A stretch of 64,000 nucleotides of DNA from Gerris lacustris. Taxonomy: Eukaryota > Arthropoda > Insecta > Hemiptera > Gerridae. The position numbers and the translations under genes are program-made. Numbering within the stretch: the stretch's first letter is position 1; every line of letters begins with the position of its first letter. The stretch covers positions 27,129,101-27,193,100 of the forward strand of contig OX578281.1 of NCBI GenBank assembly GCA_951217055.1, given 5' to 3'. The notes below the pieces were generated by a model. It was not told where the DNA came from, made no database searches, and saw nothing but the letters and a program-made list of their open reading frames with translations. This document shows positions 33,859 through 44,720 of this stretch, one piece after another.

Positions 33859-34929
33859 TCTTGTATAAATAAAAATATTATTCTTGATTAAAAATTCATC
33901 AGAGCATTTAATTTTAATATTATAAATATTTTTACTGTGAAATATCAGTATATAATATTATAAAATGAAACATAACTTCACGCATAAGCTAATTTCTCCG
34001 CTTAAATGTTAACTCTCATCAATCCCTTAGTTTAATTTAAACCGTTTAATTTCTAATCTAACATGCCTATCGTATTTTAATTATTCCAATTTTACTTAAA
34101 AATTCCCTGAATCTCCATATATTATTTAGAATCAGGGCTGAGTTGGCACGGAAACTATTTAATCAATAATCCACACTGTTTTTGTTTTTTATTTGAATTA
34201 CCTTGTTTGGCCTAATTATAGTTAAAATTAAGATTAGTTAAATTAAATAACGCTACTTTATTACCTTTTAAAATTTATATATTTATTATATTGTAAAGAC
34301 TAGTTTCTTGTTGGATGCTTTATTAATTTTTTAATATCATAAATTCAATTTTATTTATTACATTAGCTGTAATATAAAAATATGAATAAATATAAAATTC
34401 ATTAATTAATATCAACGTATTAAGCTACCAATAAATATGTGACGGTATATTATTAATTAATGTTTGCTTCCGAGTTTACCGAAGGTTGCGGAAAATTATC
34501 ATCATTATAAAGAATTAAATATTTTTATGCCTCCAAATTCAAAAATGTATTGAAATAAACTACTGTCAAGTAAAGTTAAAGTTATTTAACTAAGCGAAAA
34601 TATCTGTATGCCACAGAATATCCTAAATCCTTCCTCCCTTATTTCTATACCCCTACCGATGGATCACATCCAATTTCCTAAATTAAATTTCCTAATTAAT
34701 CCCTAATTAGTAATTGATTCTACCAATTAGAGAAGAATTATTTGAATATGAACTTTGAGCACAAGTAGAGGTATTTATATCCTAAAGAAATTTTTTGCAA
34801 ATTAAAATTAAATTTAAATCATGAGAAGGAGGGGGTGTAGAAATGAAGAGAAAAAAGAACTCTGAATCATATTCATATTCTTGCTTTCATCATATTCTTG
34901 CTTAATAAAATTATTTAATAAACCCAAGC
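33859..34929. other. AT-rich, with one hairpin motif
   Basis: Nothing coding. It holds the reversed hairpin motif at 34,466-34,493. Confidence 0.55.
34466..34493 (-). repeat. Dispersed hairpin motif (copy 2)
   Basis: Plus reading GCTTCCGAGTTTACCGAAGG followed by TTGCGGAA. This is the motif TTCCG..ACCTTCGGTAAACTCGGAAGC in reverse, with both inner and outer arms still paired apart from one or two changes. Confidence 0.75.
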
Positions 34930-35300
34930 GTAGACCCTGACGGAGAGGCAAAAAGAGAGAATTTTGGAGGCGGAGATGGACGGGCTCAGAAGAGGTTGTC
35001 GAGAGGCGTGACTGAACCGAGTGAGGAATGAGGACATACGACAGAGATGGATGTGAAGGAGAATGATACAAAGAGGATAGAAGCTAGGGCCTTGCAATGG
35101 TACGGGCATATCTGACGTATGAGAGAAAAGAAATAGCCTCGCCGAGAGTTTGAGAGGTCCCCTCCTGGTCGAAGAAATCGCGGAAGACCGCGGTCCACTT
35201 GGATGAGAGTTTTGTCCAGGCCATGAGAAGCAGGAATCTTGGCGAGGACTCTTGGTAGAATCGCAGAGCATATAGAAAGGGTAACTGCTGTTAAGTGGAA
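34930..35300 (+). pseudogene. Non-LTR retrotransposon ORF2 C-terminal relic
   Basis: Plus-strand phrases: MDGLRRGCREA-stop-LNRVRNEDIRQR, then after a frameshift KRIEARALQWYGHI-stop-RM, then PGRRNRGRPRSTWMRV. These match 'DYLRRS.R.SR..R.RNE.IR', 'IEA..L.W.GHV.RM' and 'GRR.RGRPR..W' of a LINE ORF2 C-terminus. Multiple stops are present. It runs straight into the 5S-like segment. Confidence 0.7.
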
Positions 35301-35640
35301 ACGCCACAAGTTAAGCAGCCTCAAGCAGGGCCAGAAGATGGATGGGTGACCGCTTCAGACCACAGCTCTGGGTTCGATTCCCGGACCGGGCCCCCGCTCA
35401 ATGTCCACCCAGCATTGTTTAAACAAATGGGAAGCTCCTCGAAAGAGTGGCGCCACCAGGTTTCGGCATGGAAACCAGATGATGACACTCTTGGTTGTAA
35501 TACATCCAGGAGGGGAGACATGGTTAATGACCATATCGTCACACGAGTGTGAAGATTTCGGTCACTAACCCGGGTTTGATTAATGGACCCACCTAAGTCG
35601 TCTGCTTCTTCGGGTGTAAAAGCCCCCCGGAATAAAACAA
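35301..35640 (+). mobile_element. 5S-rRNA-like segment of a probable composite SINE/LINE tail
   Basis: AAGTTAAGCAGCCTCAAGC and, 17 bp on, GATGGATGGGTGACCGC match the internal promoter boxes of 5S rRNA (AAGTTAAGCA.C, and GGATGGGTGACCG) in the correct order and spacing. No other part of 5S rRNA is recognisable. Next comes a tRNA-B-box-like GGGTTCGATTCCCGG (35,369). The unit continues for ~200 bp and ends in an A-rich stretch (AATAAAACAAAAAGG) near 35,640. I infer a SINE3-like (5S-derived) element or a promoter module captured by the preceding LINE. It is not a 5S gene. Confidence 0.55.
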
Positions 35641-36519
35641 AAAGGAGAACAATTATATCTAACTACACACTAGTTACATACTCATTTCAATTCAGTTCTG
35701 TACCTGTGTCAGTCAGATTTTTAAACACGTTTGTTCTATGTACAGGTAAACAATGTGGTGTACGAAACATAAACACTCTTTTGGCTGAAGGCCGAGAAAG
35801 CGTGAACGAATTCAATAAGAAGACTAGACCGGACAAACTAAACAACGTTTGCCTTATAACGACGATGGAAACTAAACCATTGTGAAAGCTCGTTGGTTCG
35901 AAAAATTGTGAATTCTTATTCCATCGGGCGATCGTAAACTTAACGAGGAAAGAGGTTCATTCATGATCCTAGGGTATGAATATGTTGGAGCGGTGACTAA
36001 AGATTAGAGTAGCTATGAGACCAGAGATAAAAGCAACGAGTCGCGCTCTGCCTCGGGGGTGATCACGTTGGAGCTGTGAGTAGAGCAAAACGAACCAGTT
36101 TCTATCCGAAACGCAAGCCGATAACTGAATGATTTAAAGATGATCTAATGATCATCTTTCTAATGATGATTTTTAGATGATCTAAAAATGAATTATTCCA
36201 ATGAAGAAGTCATATTTTCTTCAAGTTGTACAAATTATTATTTACTTGAGTACAGAGACACACACTATAGATACACTATCAATACAGAAAGATTCACATT
36301 CAGGGAGATAGTAGAACGTTTACTTACATGTTTGTTGTTTATTCGCAACCTCATTCCAGAGTTTTTCCAAATCTCCTATTGTGGTGATTTTTATTAAATT
36401 TAACCCACAAGTGGACAAAAAAAATTACCAATTAAACAGTCCAGTCCATCTTTCATAGTAGCCTTGACACTAGCGGAGAAAATGGACTAAAGCTTTATCT
36501 TCGTTCGTATCGTTAGTAG
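35641..36519. other. Unrecognised, possibly decayed retroelement
   Basis: 35,741-35,885 has an open frame with CGVRNINTLLAEGR. This weakly resembles the 'WNVRTL...G' opening of LINE endonuclease domains, but the match is too short to rely on. A ~69-codon frame at 36,188-36,397 has no recognised domain. Confidence 0.25.
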
Positions 36520-37090
36520 GGACCTAAGAGCGAGTCACCAACCCCGTTATTTTACACAACTTCGTTCGCGACCCGTATCTATTAAAGATATGTTTATTCC
36601 CCCCAGTGATGTGTGAGAAACACGCCAATGTTGGATCAAACATAAGCCTGTGTGGGCCCAAGGTGCTGGCCCGGTTTTGGCCAATTAGCACGAGGCCAAT
36701 GTGTAGAAGGAAAGCTGCAATTTGCAAACAAGCGCAAGTTGGACAAAGCCAGCTCAATCTTCCAGCTGCTTTTACAAGCACTAACTCAACCATCCACACG
36801 ATGGCCAATTGACGCTTGCCATATGGTATACCCAATGTATGGGCCTTGCTATAGCAAAGATGGTTTTTACATTTATTTGCAGAATCGTGTTGTTTAATCT
36901 TGTGTTGGGCTCTGTAAGTTGTGTTTTCTTTTCCCAAACTAAAAACTAGAAGTACAGTTGTAATTTCTAGACATCTAGCATAGTTTTTTTTTTTTTTTTC
37001 ATCCCTTTGTTGTTTTGAACCGAAAAAAGGAGGAAAAGGGAAAAATCTCGAGAAAAATTTCTCTTTTTCTTTCATGTAATTCTGTTTTTT
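36520..37090. other. Segment with the longest open frame; no gene supported
   Basis: A 183-codon frame on minus (36,524-37,075) is the longest in the window. It begins in a Lys/Phe-rich low-complexity stretch, has no known domain, and is overlapped by two plus-strand frames. The plus strand carries several GGCCCAA/GGCCAAT strings at 36,605-36,810 that look like a decayed repeat. I do not call it a gene. Confidence 0.3.
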
Positions 37091-37939
37091 TTTCTCCCCC
37101 CCCCCCCCCCAGGTTTCTTTTTACAACCTTTCCTCCGCTCATATGTAACCGTTAAAACCTCGAAGATCCTCTCTGTGTTTTAACAAAGAAATAAAAAGAA
37201 AAAAGCACAAGATACAACTAAAACAGTTTTCAAAGCCAACAATAACAAACTCCGATCTACACTTGAAATCGAGGTGGGGGAGAGGGGTAAACTTTACTCG
37301 CCCCCCTCGATTTCGCCTCCTCACCGAAAAATATATATCTGCTTCTAAAACGAGTAAAGAAGGGGTAACAGAAGGAGGATTCTTTTTTACCATTTACCAC
37401 TATCTGTGTTGGTATTCTAGTGGGCGTTTTCTAGAAAATAGAATTGACTATTCTTTTTTTTTATGTTTGTGTTTGTCTCCCATATAATTGTTTTACGTAT
37501 TTTTTCTCGTGGTGTGCTAGTCTGCGTTGTTTTCTTTATTTGAGCAGACCAAGCTTGAGCACAGTCCAACAACTTTCAACCCCCACAACTCTTTATACCG
37601 TTGCTATAACATCACTCCGGACATTTTTTTTACTCCCCTGTTCCCCAACTCCTCTCACCTCTCCTCTCCCAAATCTCCCCACTCCTCTACCCAGTCTCTC
37701 TACTCGTTCCCTCTCTCCTCTCCCAATCCCCCACTCCTTCCTAACCCTTTTGTAACACAGTGAGTGTGTGAGCAACGCGTCAATCTCTCCCTTATTCGCC
37801 TAGTACTGAATATGTAGTAGAAAAACGACAAAAAAAAAACAGTAAATATTGAAAGAAGAGCTTATGCGTACAAAAAACATTGGTGGGGCATAAGAAAATG
37901 TATTTCCTTTTTTAAGTCCACCCATCCTGATGCCGCTAT
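37091..37939. repeat. C-run and pyrimidine-rich low-complexity DNA
   Basis: A C-run at 37,097-37,110, inverted strings around 37,262-37,318 (GAAATCGAGG / CCTCGATTTC), and a strongly TC-rich stretch at 37,620-37,750 that produces proline/serine-rich frames. Confidence 0.6.
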
Positions 37940-38640
37940 GAAACTATGTGTCGGGGATGCCCCGCAGCCCCTATTTTTACCCGGAGAAAAAATACAGCTT
38001 TTCCACTGAGGTAACCTTTTTTCCCAGAATTTTAATTTCATAGCCCCTGAAGGCTCGTTCTTTATTCCTCCCTTTCCTCCTTTCTCTGTAAGGGATGAAA
38101 GTCAGTTAAAAAAAAAAAGTTGGCAAAGTGCTTCGGCACTTCATTTCCTGCTTTAAAAGAGCGACTTAGAGAAATTACTTTATTTAACTATTTATTTACT
38201 ATTTACTTTATTTTTATCATGAAATATCTAAGCTCTCTCGAACAAAAAATATTATTTAACTTTAGCACGGAAATTGTACGAGACCTTTAAATAGTCGTTT
38301 TACTAAATAAATCTGTATAACTATTTCAATATATGATTCCATCATAGATGATATAATTCATTGGGAGCAGCTTGTTAGCAAGTAGTAGAACTTTAAGTAA
38401 AGACCACTGCTTGAAGCCACTAATATGGGCCCTCTTTACTCACTCCGTATGGAGTTCAGCCATTTTACACACCAATGTACCACCGAAGCAAAAAAATCTG
38501 TGGTCAATAGTGAACCATATAAATATAATTACCTAGGCATGGGAGCGGGTATAGGCCTTGCAACCCCTATTTTTATCTGGGAAAAAGAGTTTATCTACCA
38601 AGGAAACTCAAAGCAGGAAAACACACTAAGGTAACGTATT
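37940..38640 (+). repeat. Repeats including a partial SINE S2 copy
   Basis: 38,405-38,525 aligns with the 3' body of the SINE at 56,876-57,352 (shared order: 'actc.....gagttc', 'accaatgtacc.ccgaagc', 'tgtggtcaatagtgaacc'). The phrase 'cccctatttttacccgg' at 37,971 recurs at 38,560, so a small duplication brackets the SINE piece. Confidence 0.55.
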
Positions 38641-38699
38641 GTTTTCACATCTGCATTCATTTCTACTTTATTGTTAAGATTTACAATGCCTGTTGTTAC

Positions 38700-38935
38700 T
38701 GTCTCATATAAATAGAAAGTATTGGGATGACACAAAAATTTAATGGATTTATAATTTATTTGAAATTAATTTTAGCTCCAAATTTGGAAGCGCTGCCCCT
38801 CAAAAACTCGGGAAAAAAATCTCTCGAAAACGGTTCCGACGATTTTTATTATAAATTCTAAAATGTAGTCCATCTAACGATATAACCCGATTTCTCGGAA
38901 AAAAACAAGTTTCCAAGATACTGATGAAAATAAAT
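38700..38935 (+). repeat. Family B dispersed repeat (copy 5, internally deleted)
   Basis: 'ctcatataaatagaaagtattg' start, then a jump to 'ttttagctccaaatttgg', 'gaaaacggttccgacgattt' and 'tagtccat..taacgatataacc'. The 'cagacgcctgg' block is deleted and the T-arm-like end is missing. Confidence 0.7.
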
Positions 38936-39104
38936 CTGATTTTGTAGAAAATCTAAAACAAAAAGTATCTGGGATCTGAGACCGAGATTATAAGAAAAAG
39001 TTAGTCTGAGTTGAATCGGACCGATTTTGTCATTATTATTTTTGCATGTAACAAAATCCATTAGTCCAATCATTAAGTTAGACAAAAGGACATTTACACT
39101 ATTT

Positions 39105-39235
39105 TACTCACTTCGTTTCAAGAGGTAGTGGTGCAATTTACATGGTTTGACTTACTTTGTTTTAAATTGGAGTGGTGTAATTTACATAGTTTAATCTACT
39201 TCGTTTTAAACAGGAGTGGTGCAATTTACAGTACC
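39105..39235. repeat. 3 x ~44-bp tandem repeat
   Basis: Three units of 'cttcgtttcaagaggagtggtgcaatttacat' type start near 39,110, 39,154 and 39,197. Imperfect and non-coding. Confidence 0.75.
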
Positions 39236-39395
39236 CCCTCTTAACAACCACTCGTATGAATTTAAAAATTTATAAATTTGGATAGTGGGTCATAGTTAAC
39301 GTATTGTTGGTCCCATATAACTTTCAAACTTCTTTGCCTCTTAGTTTCTCTTCAACATGCGCACAAACCTTTATTAAGATAGTCCAATTTTTATT
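39236..39395 (+). repeat. Family H dispersed repeat (copy 1)
   Basis: 'actcgtatgaattta', 'tttggatagtgggtcata', 'attgttggtccca' and 'catgcgcac' recur in order at 47,305-47,450. Non-coding. Confidence 0.65.
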
Positions 39396-39709
39396 TTTTT
39401 TTAATCTGGGTGTTTTTTCGCCTGAAGACATAGACGGGAGTGGTCAAAAACCCTTCACACTTCGGTAAATCATGTCTTCACAACTCTGGTCTGGTTTAAT
39501 GGCATCTGAGCTCTATTTCTGTGGTGACATCGGTGGGAATAGAAACCCAGACATCAGCATTAATTCTGGTCTCGTTTAATCAATTTTTATCAAATCCGAT
39601 GAGAGTTTCGACCATAGTTTTCCAGGCCGAAAATTGGTGGAGCTAACTCTTTTGAGCTGCTACCTATTTGTTTATACAATAATATGTAGCGACTATAAGG
39701 GGGGGGGGG

Positions 39710-39812
39710 GCGATCCGGGAATACAACCAAGAACTGAGTACGCACTACACTGAATAACTTCAACGATTAAGAGCCAAGTGCTCTCCCACTCGAGCTACCG
39801 AGACCTCCTTTA
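39710..39812 (-). mobile_element. tRNA-Lys-like SINE head
   Basis: Minus reading GGTAGCTCGAGTGGGAGAGC is a good A box, and GGCTCTTAATCG mimics the anticodon arm of tRNA-Lys (CTCTTAATC). An inserted stretch follows and then a decayed B box (GGTTGTATTCCCGG). It is too disrupted to be a tRNA gene. A G-run (39,699-39,710) lies just beyond. Confidence 0.6.
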
Positions 39813-39853
39813 TAATAATTTCGTTCATCAGAACGATCACAATACTTTCGCTG

Positions 39854-39885
39854 TTCCGATTGTTACCTTCAGTAAACTCGGAAGC
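39854..39885 (+). repeat. Dispersed hairpin motif (copy 3)
   Basis: TTCCGATTGTTACCTTCAGT followed by AAACTCGGAAGC. It is preceded by 'cagaacgatcacaat', a leader that also precedes the copies at 49,764 and 54,199. Confidence 0.75.
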
Positions 39886-40074
39886 AAAATGTGGTTCCCA
39901 AACAATCAATTCAAAGGGATCATTATTTACAATAACATATAATTTAAAATGTTTGAATAACACAAAATGGCAAAATACTTTGGACTATTATATATTTTTG
40001 AGTTAAAAATAAATGTATGTTATATAATAATTTCATGACATCATTTAAAAAAGAAAAACTGTCCGCACTAATAA

Positions 40075-40544
<470 letters not shown>

Positions 40545-41147
40545 ATGGATAGAGATCTTGATCCCAGAAATTGGCCGGAATTAAATTGGGTGTCTCAATT
40601 AAAAACTATGCTCCTTTTATCAAGCTACCACAATATCCTTTCCACACCCGATAAGGTATCTGATGTTATGCAAAAGATAATTGATTTCTATCAACGCAAC
40701 CTAATATCTGTGGATTACCAAAGAGTTATGAATTCGTCCTACAACTCTTCCCACAGACATCTATGCCTGTATTTCTTGAATGGAATTCCATACCTACAGT
40801 GGAGATGCCCCATCACGAAAATAAGAGTCATAAGCCAGCTGAGGGTGTCATCTTCCAACAGTAAAAGAATATATCACAACTTTCCATTGTACAGCATCGG
40901 CACAACGCTGTAATGTCAGGTATGTAACATGAAGAAACCCGATTCAATGGAGCATATATTTATCATCTGTCCGATGTACGATTCCTACAGCCATAATATC
41001 TATGGACAATCTTTATCTTATATCTGTTTTTATTCTATCTTTTCTTATAACCTATTTAAATATTATTCTATAACGGAGACGTTGGTAAAGTCGGATCGTG
41101 TACCACCGCCACAAGCCGTACCACCGCTATTATTGTTAACCCGCTGA
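40545..41147 (+). pseudogene. LINE ORF2 C-terminal fragment with CCHC-like motif
   Basis: One frame is open for 122 codons and, past a single TAA at 40,912, continues in the same frame to 41,147. It contains RNWPELNWVSQLKTML, IRVISQLRVSSSNSKRIYHN, and then C-Q-V-C-N-M..S-M-E-H-IFII-CPMY. A CxxC...HxxxxC knuckle after an 'ISQLR..' block is typical of the C-terminal end of several LINE ORF2 proteins (I/Jockey/CR1 group). The RT domain is absent. Downstream DNA up to the (AT)n at 41,381 may be its 3' UTR. Confidence 0.7.
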
Positions 41148-41378
41148 ACCACCAGTTCTTTAATACCCCGCTAAGTCCCCGCCTAATCAATTTTATTTTA
41201 ATCTTTTATTTTTAAATGTATGTGCTCTAACTACCGGCATCGTACAAGTCAGCCAAGGACTCTTGACACACCACTGCAGTATCAGGTTAGATCCATTTCT
41301 TACCGCTTACTTATATCTTTATTCTATACTTCATTTTATCTTGTATCTCTATTTAAGAACCAATGTATATAAATATAT

Positions 41379-41380
<2 letters not shown>

Positions 41381-41446
<66 letters not shown>
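41381..41446. repeat. (AT)n microsatellite
   Basis: About 66 bp of pure AT, flanked on both sides by GGATAT/ATATCC so that the whole is palindromic. Confidence 0.97.
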
Positions 41447-41448
<2 letters not shown>

Positions 41449-41539
41449 ATACAGTCCACTACCCTCTCTATACCTAAACCTCAATAGTTATTTATGTGAC
41501 TAGGCAGTAAAATAGAATTTTACTGAAGAGTGATTAGAT

Positions 41540-41660
41540 TAGCCTCCGAGCCGAAGGCCAGGACAGGCTATGATAATTAACTGCCTCGGCTTCGCCTCAG
41601 CAGGTAACTTACCTATTTGAGTGCCGAGGCGAAGCCGAGGCAGGCAATGAATAAACGAGG
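41540..41660. repeat. GC-rich inverted repeat
   Basis: GCCTCGGCTTCGCCTC at 41,583-41,598 is the exact reverse complement of 41,626-41,641. Both arms are themselves built of CGGCTTCGCC-type strings. A related GAGCCGAAGGCC lies upstream (41,548). Confidence 0.8.
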
Positions 41661-42714
41661 CAGAAATGATTCCTTTGCTACCTCGTTCCGTACAATATTT
41701 TATCTACTCACGCTATGCAGATAAAAAATGGAAGCTTAGGAAGAGTTTGAAATGAATCGTCAATAAACTCAAACCAAAACAAGTCGTGTTCCAGTGTTGC
41801 CACTTCTTACTCTAGATTAATTATTCAAAGACCTACAATTAAAATCTTTTTTCAGCTTATCATTTTTAAACTTTTAAATAATAATAATATTATTAATACA
41901 TTAATAATATAACACTGATTTGTAATAATACAAGTATGAAACTGAATTAAAATAACACAAATTAAAATAAAACTAAACAAACAAAATCAGAGGTTATGAC
42001 ACGCACTAGTAAACACTGTACTTTCTCTGCCTAGGCAGAGAAAGTATTTTCCTGATTATTTTTACTACTTTCCTGCCTGTTTTTAATATTTTATATGACA
42101 AATCAGCGAAATAGTACTTTCCAGCCCTAAAAACAGTGAAGTAATGTTTAATTTTGCTGCCGTCAGTAGATTAATTAATTTTAACCAGCAAATTAGATAT
42201 CTCTCTTACCTCCTAAAACTTTAGGAAAAGAAGGTCCAATCTACAAAAGCCAACATAAAAATGATTTTCACCAATTGTCATTAGAAGATATTTTATCATT
42301 TATTAACTTTAATTATCTTACTAGAATTTATCATATTAAAATTTCAGTCTTAAAATTAAGATAATTTTGCCTAGAAGGCGATTAACGATTAAATTCATTT
42401 ACTATTTTCACAAATAACAATTCTGTTCTTTTTATTTTATATTCTTTACCATTTTTACATAAGATGATTTTTAGTTTTATTTATTTTTATTATTATGTAT
42501 GTAAGTAAGTATATGGATATGTGGGTGTATGTATGCACATGTGTATGTATGAAGGTGTACATATATTATGTATGTGAATATATTTGCGTTATAGAGATTT
42601 AGGCATGTATAATATTTAATTTATGATGTGAAGAAACTGTCTGTTCACTGTTATCCAGATCTTGTAAGAAAAATTTTGCTTGTAACATTACTTTATTGTA
42701 ACTTATTCTTACTA
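41661..42714. other. No gene; 28-bp perfect palindrome at 42,019
   Basis: Apart from the palindrome at 42,019-42,046 (arms TACTTTCTCTGCCT), the stretch is AT-rich. A GTATG-rich low-complexity part lies at 42,495-42,585. Confidence 0.55.
42019..42046. repeat. 28-bp perfect palindrome
   Basis: TACTTTCTCTGCCT is immediately followed by its reverse complement AGGCAGAGAAAGTA with no spacer. The outer TACTTTCTC/GAGAAAGTA resembles the hairpin that starts family B copies, so this may be a minimal terminal palindrome of that family. Confidence 0.85.
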
Positions 42715-42865
42715 AGTGTTGCCAAGTTATCAGGAAATTACTAACTTCTATGTGATAATGCAAAAAATACTAACTTTTGCGATAATGTAAGGCATTACTT
42801 ACTTACTGTAAAGAATTACTAACTTCGATTATGTAATGTAGAGAGTACTAACTTCATATGAACAA
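42715..42865. repeat. Irregular ~30-bp tandem repeat
   Basis: Five degenerate units of 'attactaacttc...ataatgtaa' near 42,736, 42,768, 42,796, 42,817 and 42,846. Confidence 0.65.
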
Positions 42866-43406
42866 GTTTATGATTAAAACATTCAGAGGTTAAATCAAAT
42901 ATTTATTTCTTCCTATCGATATGTCGAACTTTGATTAGACAAGCTATGGATTCATTGAGGGAGGAACTTGGAAGTTTATTTCTAACGAATGCTCTTTTGA
43001 ACGGCTTCCCAGTCAGTTCAGAGCTTAATTATCCCCTTTTGGAATTCAATTTAAGAACCGGAGCTTAAAAGAGGGGTATCTGCTCCGATGAATCAATCTG
43101 TAACTTTTTTTCCAATTCATCAATCTACTCAGCAATTATTAGATTAATTAAGATAACTTGACTTTGGCAATAAAATTGATGAATTAACGAATACAGAATC
43201 TTGACTATCTTCTACCTTATAAAGATATAATTTATATAATGTTGCGTAATTTTTTTTTTTTTTTTTTCGTTTTATTTGCATATTACACCTACAATAGTAC
43301 ATTGTTATAAGATAAGTAATAATGATGTATGGTAATCATGATGTGAGAAACTGTCCAGTGACAGCACTCACTATTAATGCGTTCAATATGCTAGCTATAA
43401 TTTCAT
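42866..43406. other. No gene recognised
   Basis: AT-rich, with a T-tract at 43,251-43,267. Confidence 0.5.
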
Positions 43407-43760
43407 TTAATTTAATAGATCGCGTGGCCACTGCCTTTTCAGTCGTCGAGGAGGATTTCCGGGAATGGAATTAGAGGATAGGTTTTGGACTAAAGGATTA
43501 GGATGATGGGATACAGAATCGTGAAAGGATTTATACCTGGAAGTGGCTAGGTCAGAAACAAAGGGTACTTTTAGGTCGTTATGAAGGATGAGGTTGGCAA
43601 CAGAAAAGGGAGCATTAGAAATTTTCCTGAGGATCTTAGACTGAACTGACTTTTTGTCTTTTGAGTTTTGTGTGGTGTGCCCAGGTTAAACGTCGATCAA
43701 GGTGTAACCAAAGGTAGCGGACAGTACTAGAATAAGGAATACGTACGTTTATAGCTTTGT
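43407..43760 (-). pseudogene. Jockey-clade LINE ORF2 C-terminus
   Basis: Minus reading: STVRYLWLHLDRRLTWAHH, KLKRQ, a stop, then KISNAPFSVANLILHNDLKV, FHDSVSHHPNPL and IPGNPPRRLKRQWPRDLLN. A terminal stop follows at 43,407. The blocks 'VKYLG.HLD..LTW..H', 'HNDL.I', 'H.NP', 'PRRLKR..P.DL' are the standard end of Jockey ORF2. The related RT fragment at 50,175 carries the same YLGLHLDRRMTW block. Its 5' side runs into a segment also found at 59,345-59,495. Confidence 0.8.
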
Positions 43761-43764
43761 TTTT

Positions 43765-44235
43765 AAAGGTTTAGAAACCCAATGCGTATCCAGAATGAAA
43801 GCAATTTCCTAAAAACTTTAGAAGACGGGTTTGAAATAGAGCTGTCAAATGTTACTTCCAAGGGCTCTAAGCCAATTACTTAGCCCAATGTTTTCCATTT
43901 ATTAGTTTCATTTAATTATTATTGATCATTTTATAAAAATTTATCAAAGAAATAACTTTTCCTCGGCGGGGATTTGAACCCGGCTTCTCTCCGTCCGCGT
44001 TTATAACGCTATTTTCTCAGGAACTAGATTTTTCCCGGGAAAACGCCTTATATCGATAGATTCGTATTTAGATGGACTATATTTTAAAAAATGTTTAATC
44101 AAATTCGCCGGAACCGTTTTCAAGAATTAATTTTTTCATGTTTTTCCAGAGTTTTTGGGAAGTAGCGCCCTCTAATGTGGAGCTGAAATTTATCTCTGTA
44201 TTTCGCCTTGGAGTATGATTCTTCTGAATATGCAT
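43765..44235 (-). repeat. Family B dispersed repeat (copy 6)
   Basis: Reversed copy with 'ttagcccaatgttttcc', 'ggcggggatttgaacccggc', 'ttttcccgggaaaacg', 'gattcgtatttagatgg' and 'ctggaagtatg'. Its left part (43,765-43,875) is also found at 59,345-59,495, so the junction of Jockey piece and family B is shared by two loci. Confidence 0.75.
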
Positions 44236-44349
44236 GCATAATTGTTAATAACTTTGTTTCTAATCAATATTTCTTTTTCTAGTTTGATTAAACGATTGAA
44301 CTGTTAATTAAGATTTATTATTAACATTCCCATAATACGAAGTAATATG

Positions 44350-44720
44350 CACAGGGAGAAAGTATTAAAATGACACAAATATATAATTTTGAATTTTTAA
44401 TAGATTTACAAAACAATTGTCAGTCTATTGTCTGTCTTCAGGTGAGACACACACGAGACTTCTGTTGTATGATAGCGGTGGAGACGCCAGTTGTCTGTTA
44501 GCAGTGCAGACGTCTGCTGTCTGTTAGCAGTGCAGACGTCTGTTGTCTGCTAGCAGTGCAGACGTCTGCTGTCTTTTAGCAGTGCAGGCGCGTGGAATAT
44601 CAACTACCTAATCGATTTCGTTTAAAAAAAAACGATTTGCTTATGTTCAGAAAAATCATACTTCGAGGTAAAATAGAGAACAAGTGTAAGCACTAAATTC
44701 GTGGACAGCTAAAGTCTCAA
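44350..44720 (+). repeat. Family B copy 7 with expanded minisatellite
   Basis: 'agggagaaagtattaaaatgacac' start and 'tcagaaaaatcata..cgaggtaaaat' end. Between them the region normally holding 'cgtctg..cagacg' is replaced by a 26-bp tandem array at 44,465-44,590. Confidence 0.7.
44465..44590. repeat. 26-bp minisatellite, ~4.5 units
   Basis: AGCAGTGCAGACG starts at 44,500, 44,526, 44,552 and 44,578, an exact 26-bp period. The units are nearly identical, implying recent expansion. Confidence 0.9.

Noticed and set aside
35308..35360. Possible 5S rRNA gene
   Set aside because: Only the internal promoter boxes match. The 5' and 3' stems of 5S rRNA are not present and the segment continues into repeat sequence.
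35741..35885. LINE endonuclease start (GVRNINTLLAEGR)
   Set aside because: The resemblance to 'WNVRTL' is too short and no downstream endonuclease motifs follow.
36524..37075. 183-codon open frame on minus, the longest in the window
   Set aside because: It starts in a Lys/Phe-rich low-complexity run, contains no recognisable domain, is overlapped by two plus-strand frames, and lies in decayed repeat-like sequence with repeated GGCCAAT strings. Length alone is not enough.
39817..39836. CTGATGAACGAAA on minus as another hammerhead core
   Set aside because: There is no room for stem II between CTGATGA and GAAA, and no flanking complementary arms were seen. CGTTCTGATGAACG is simply a short palindrome.
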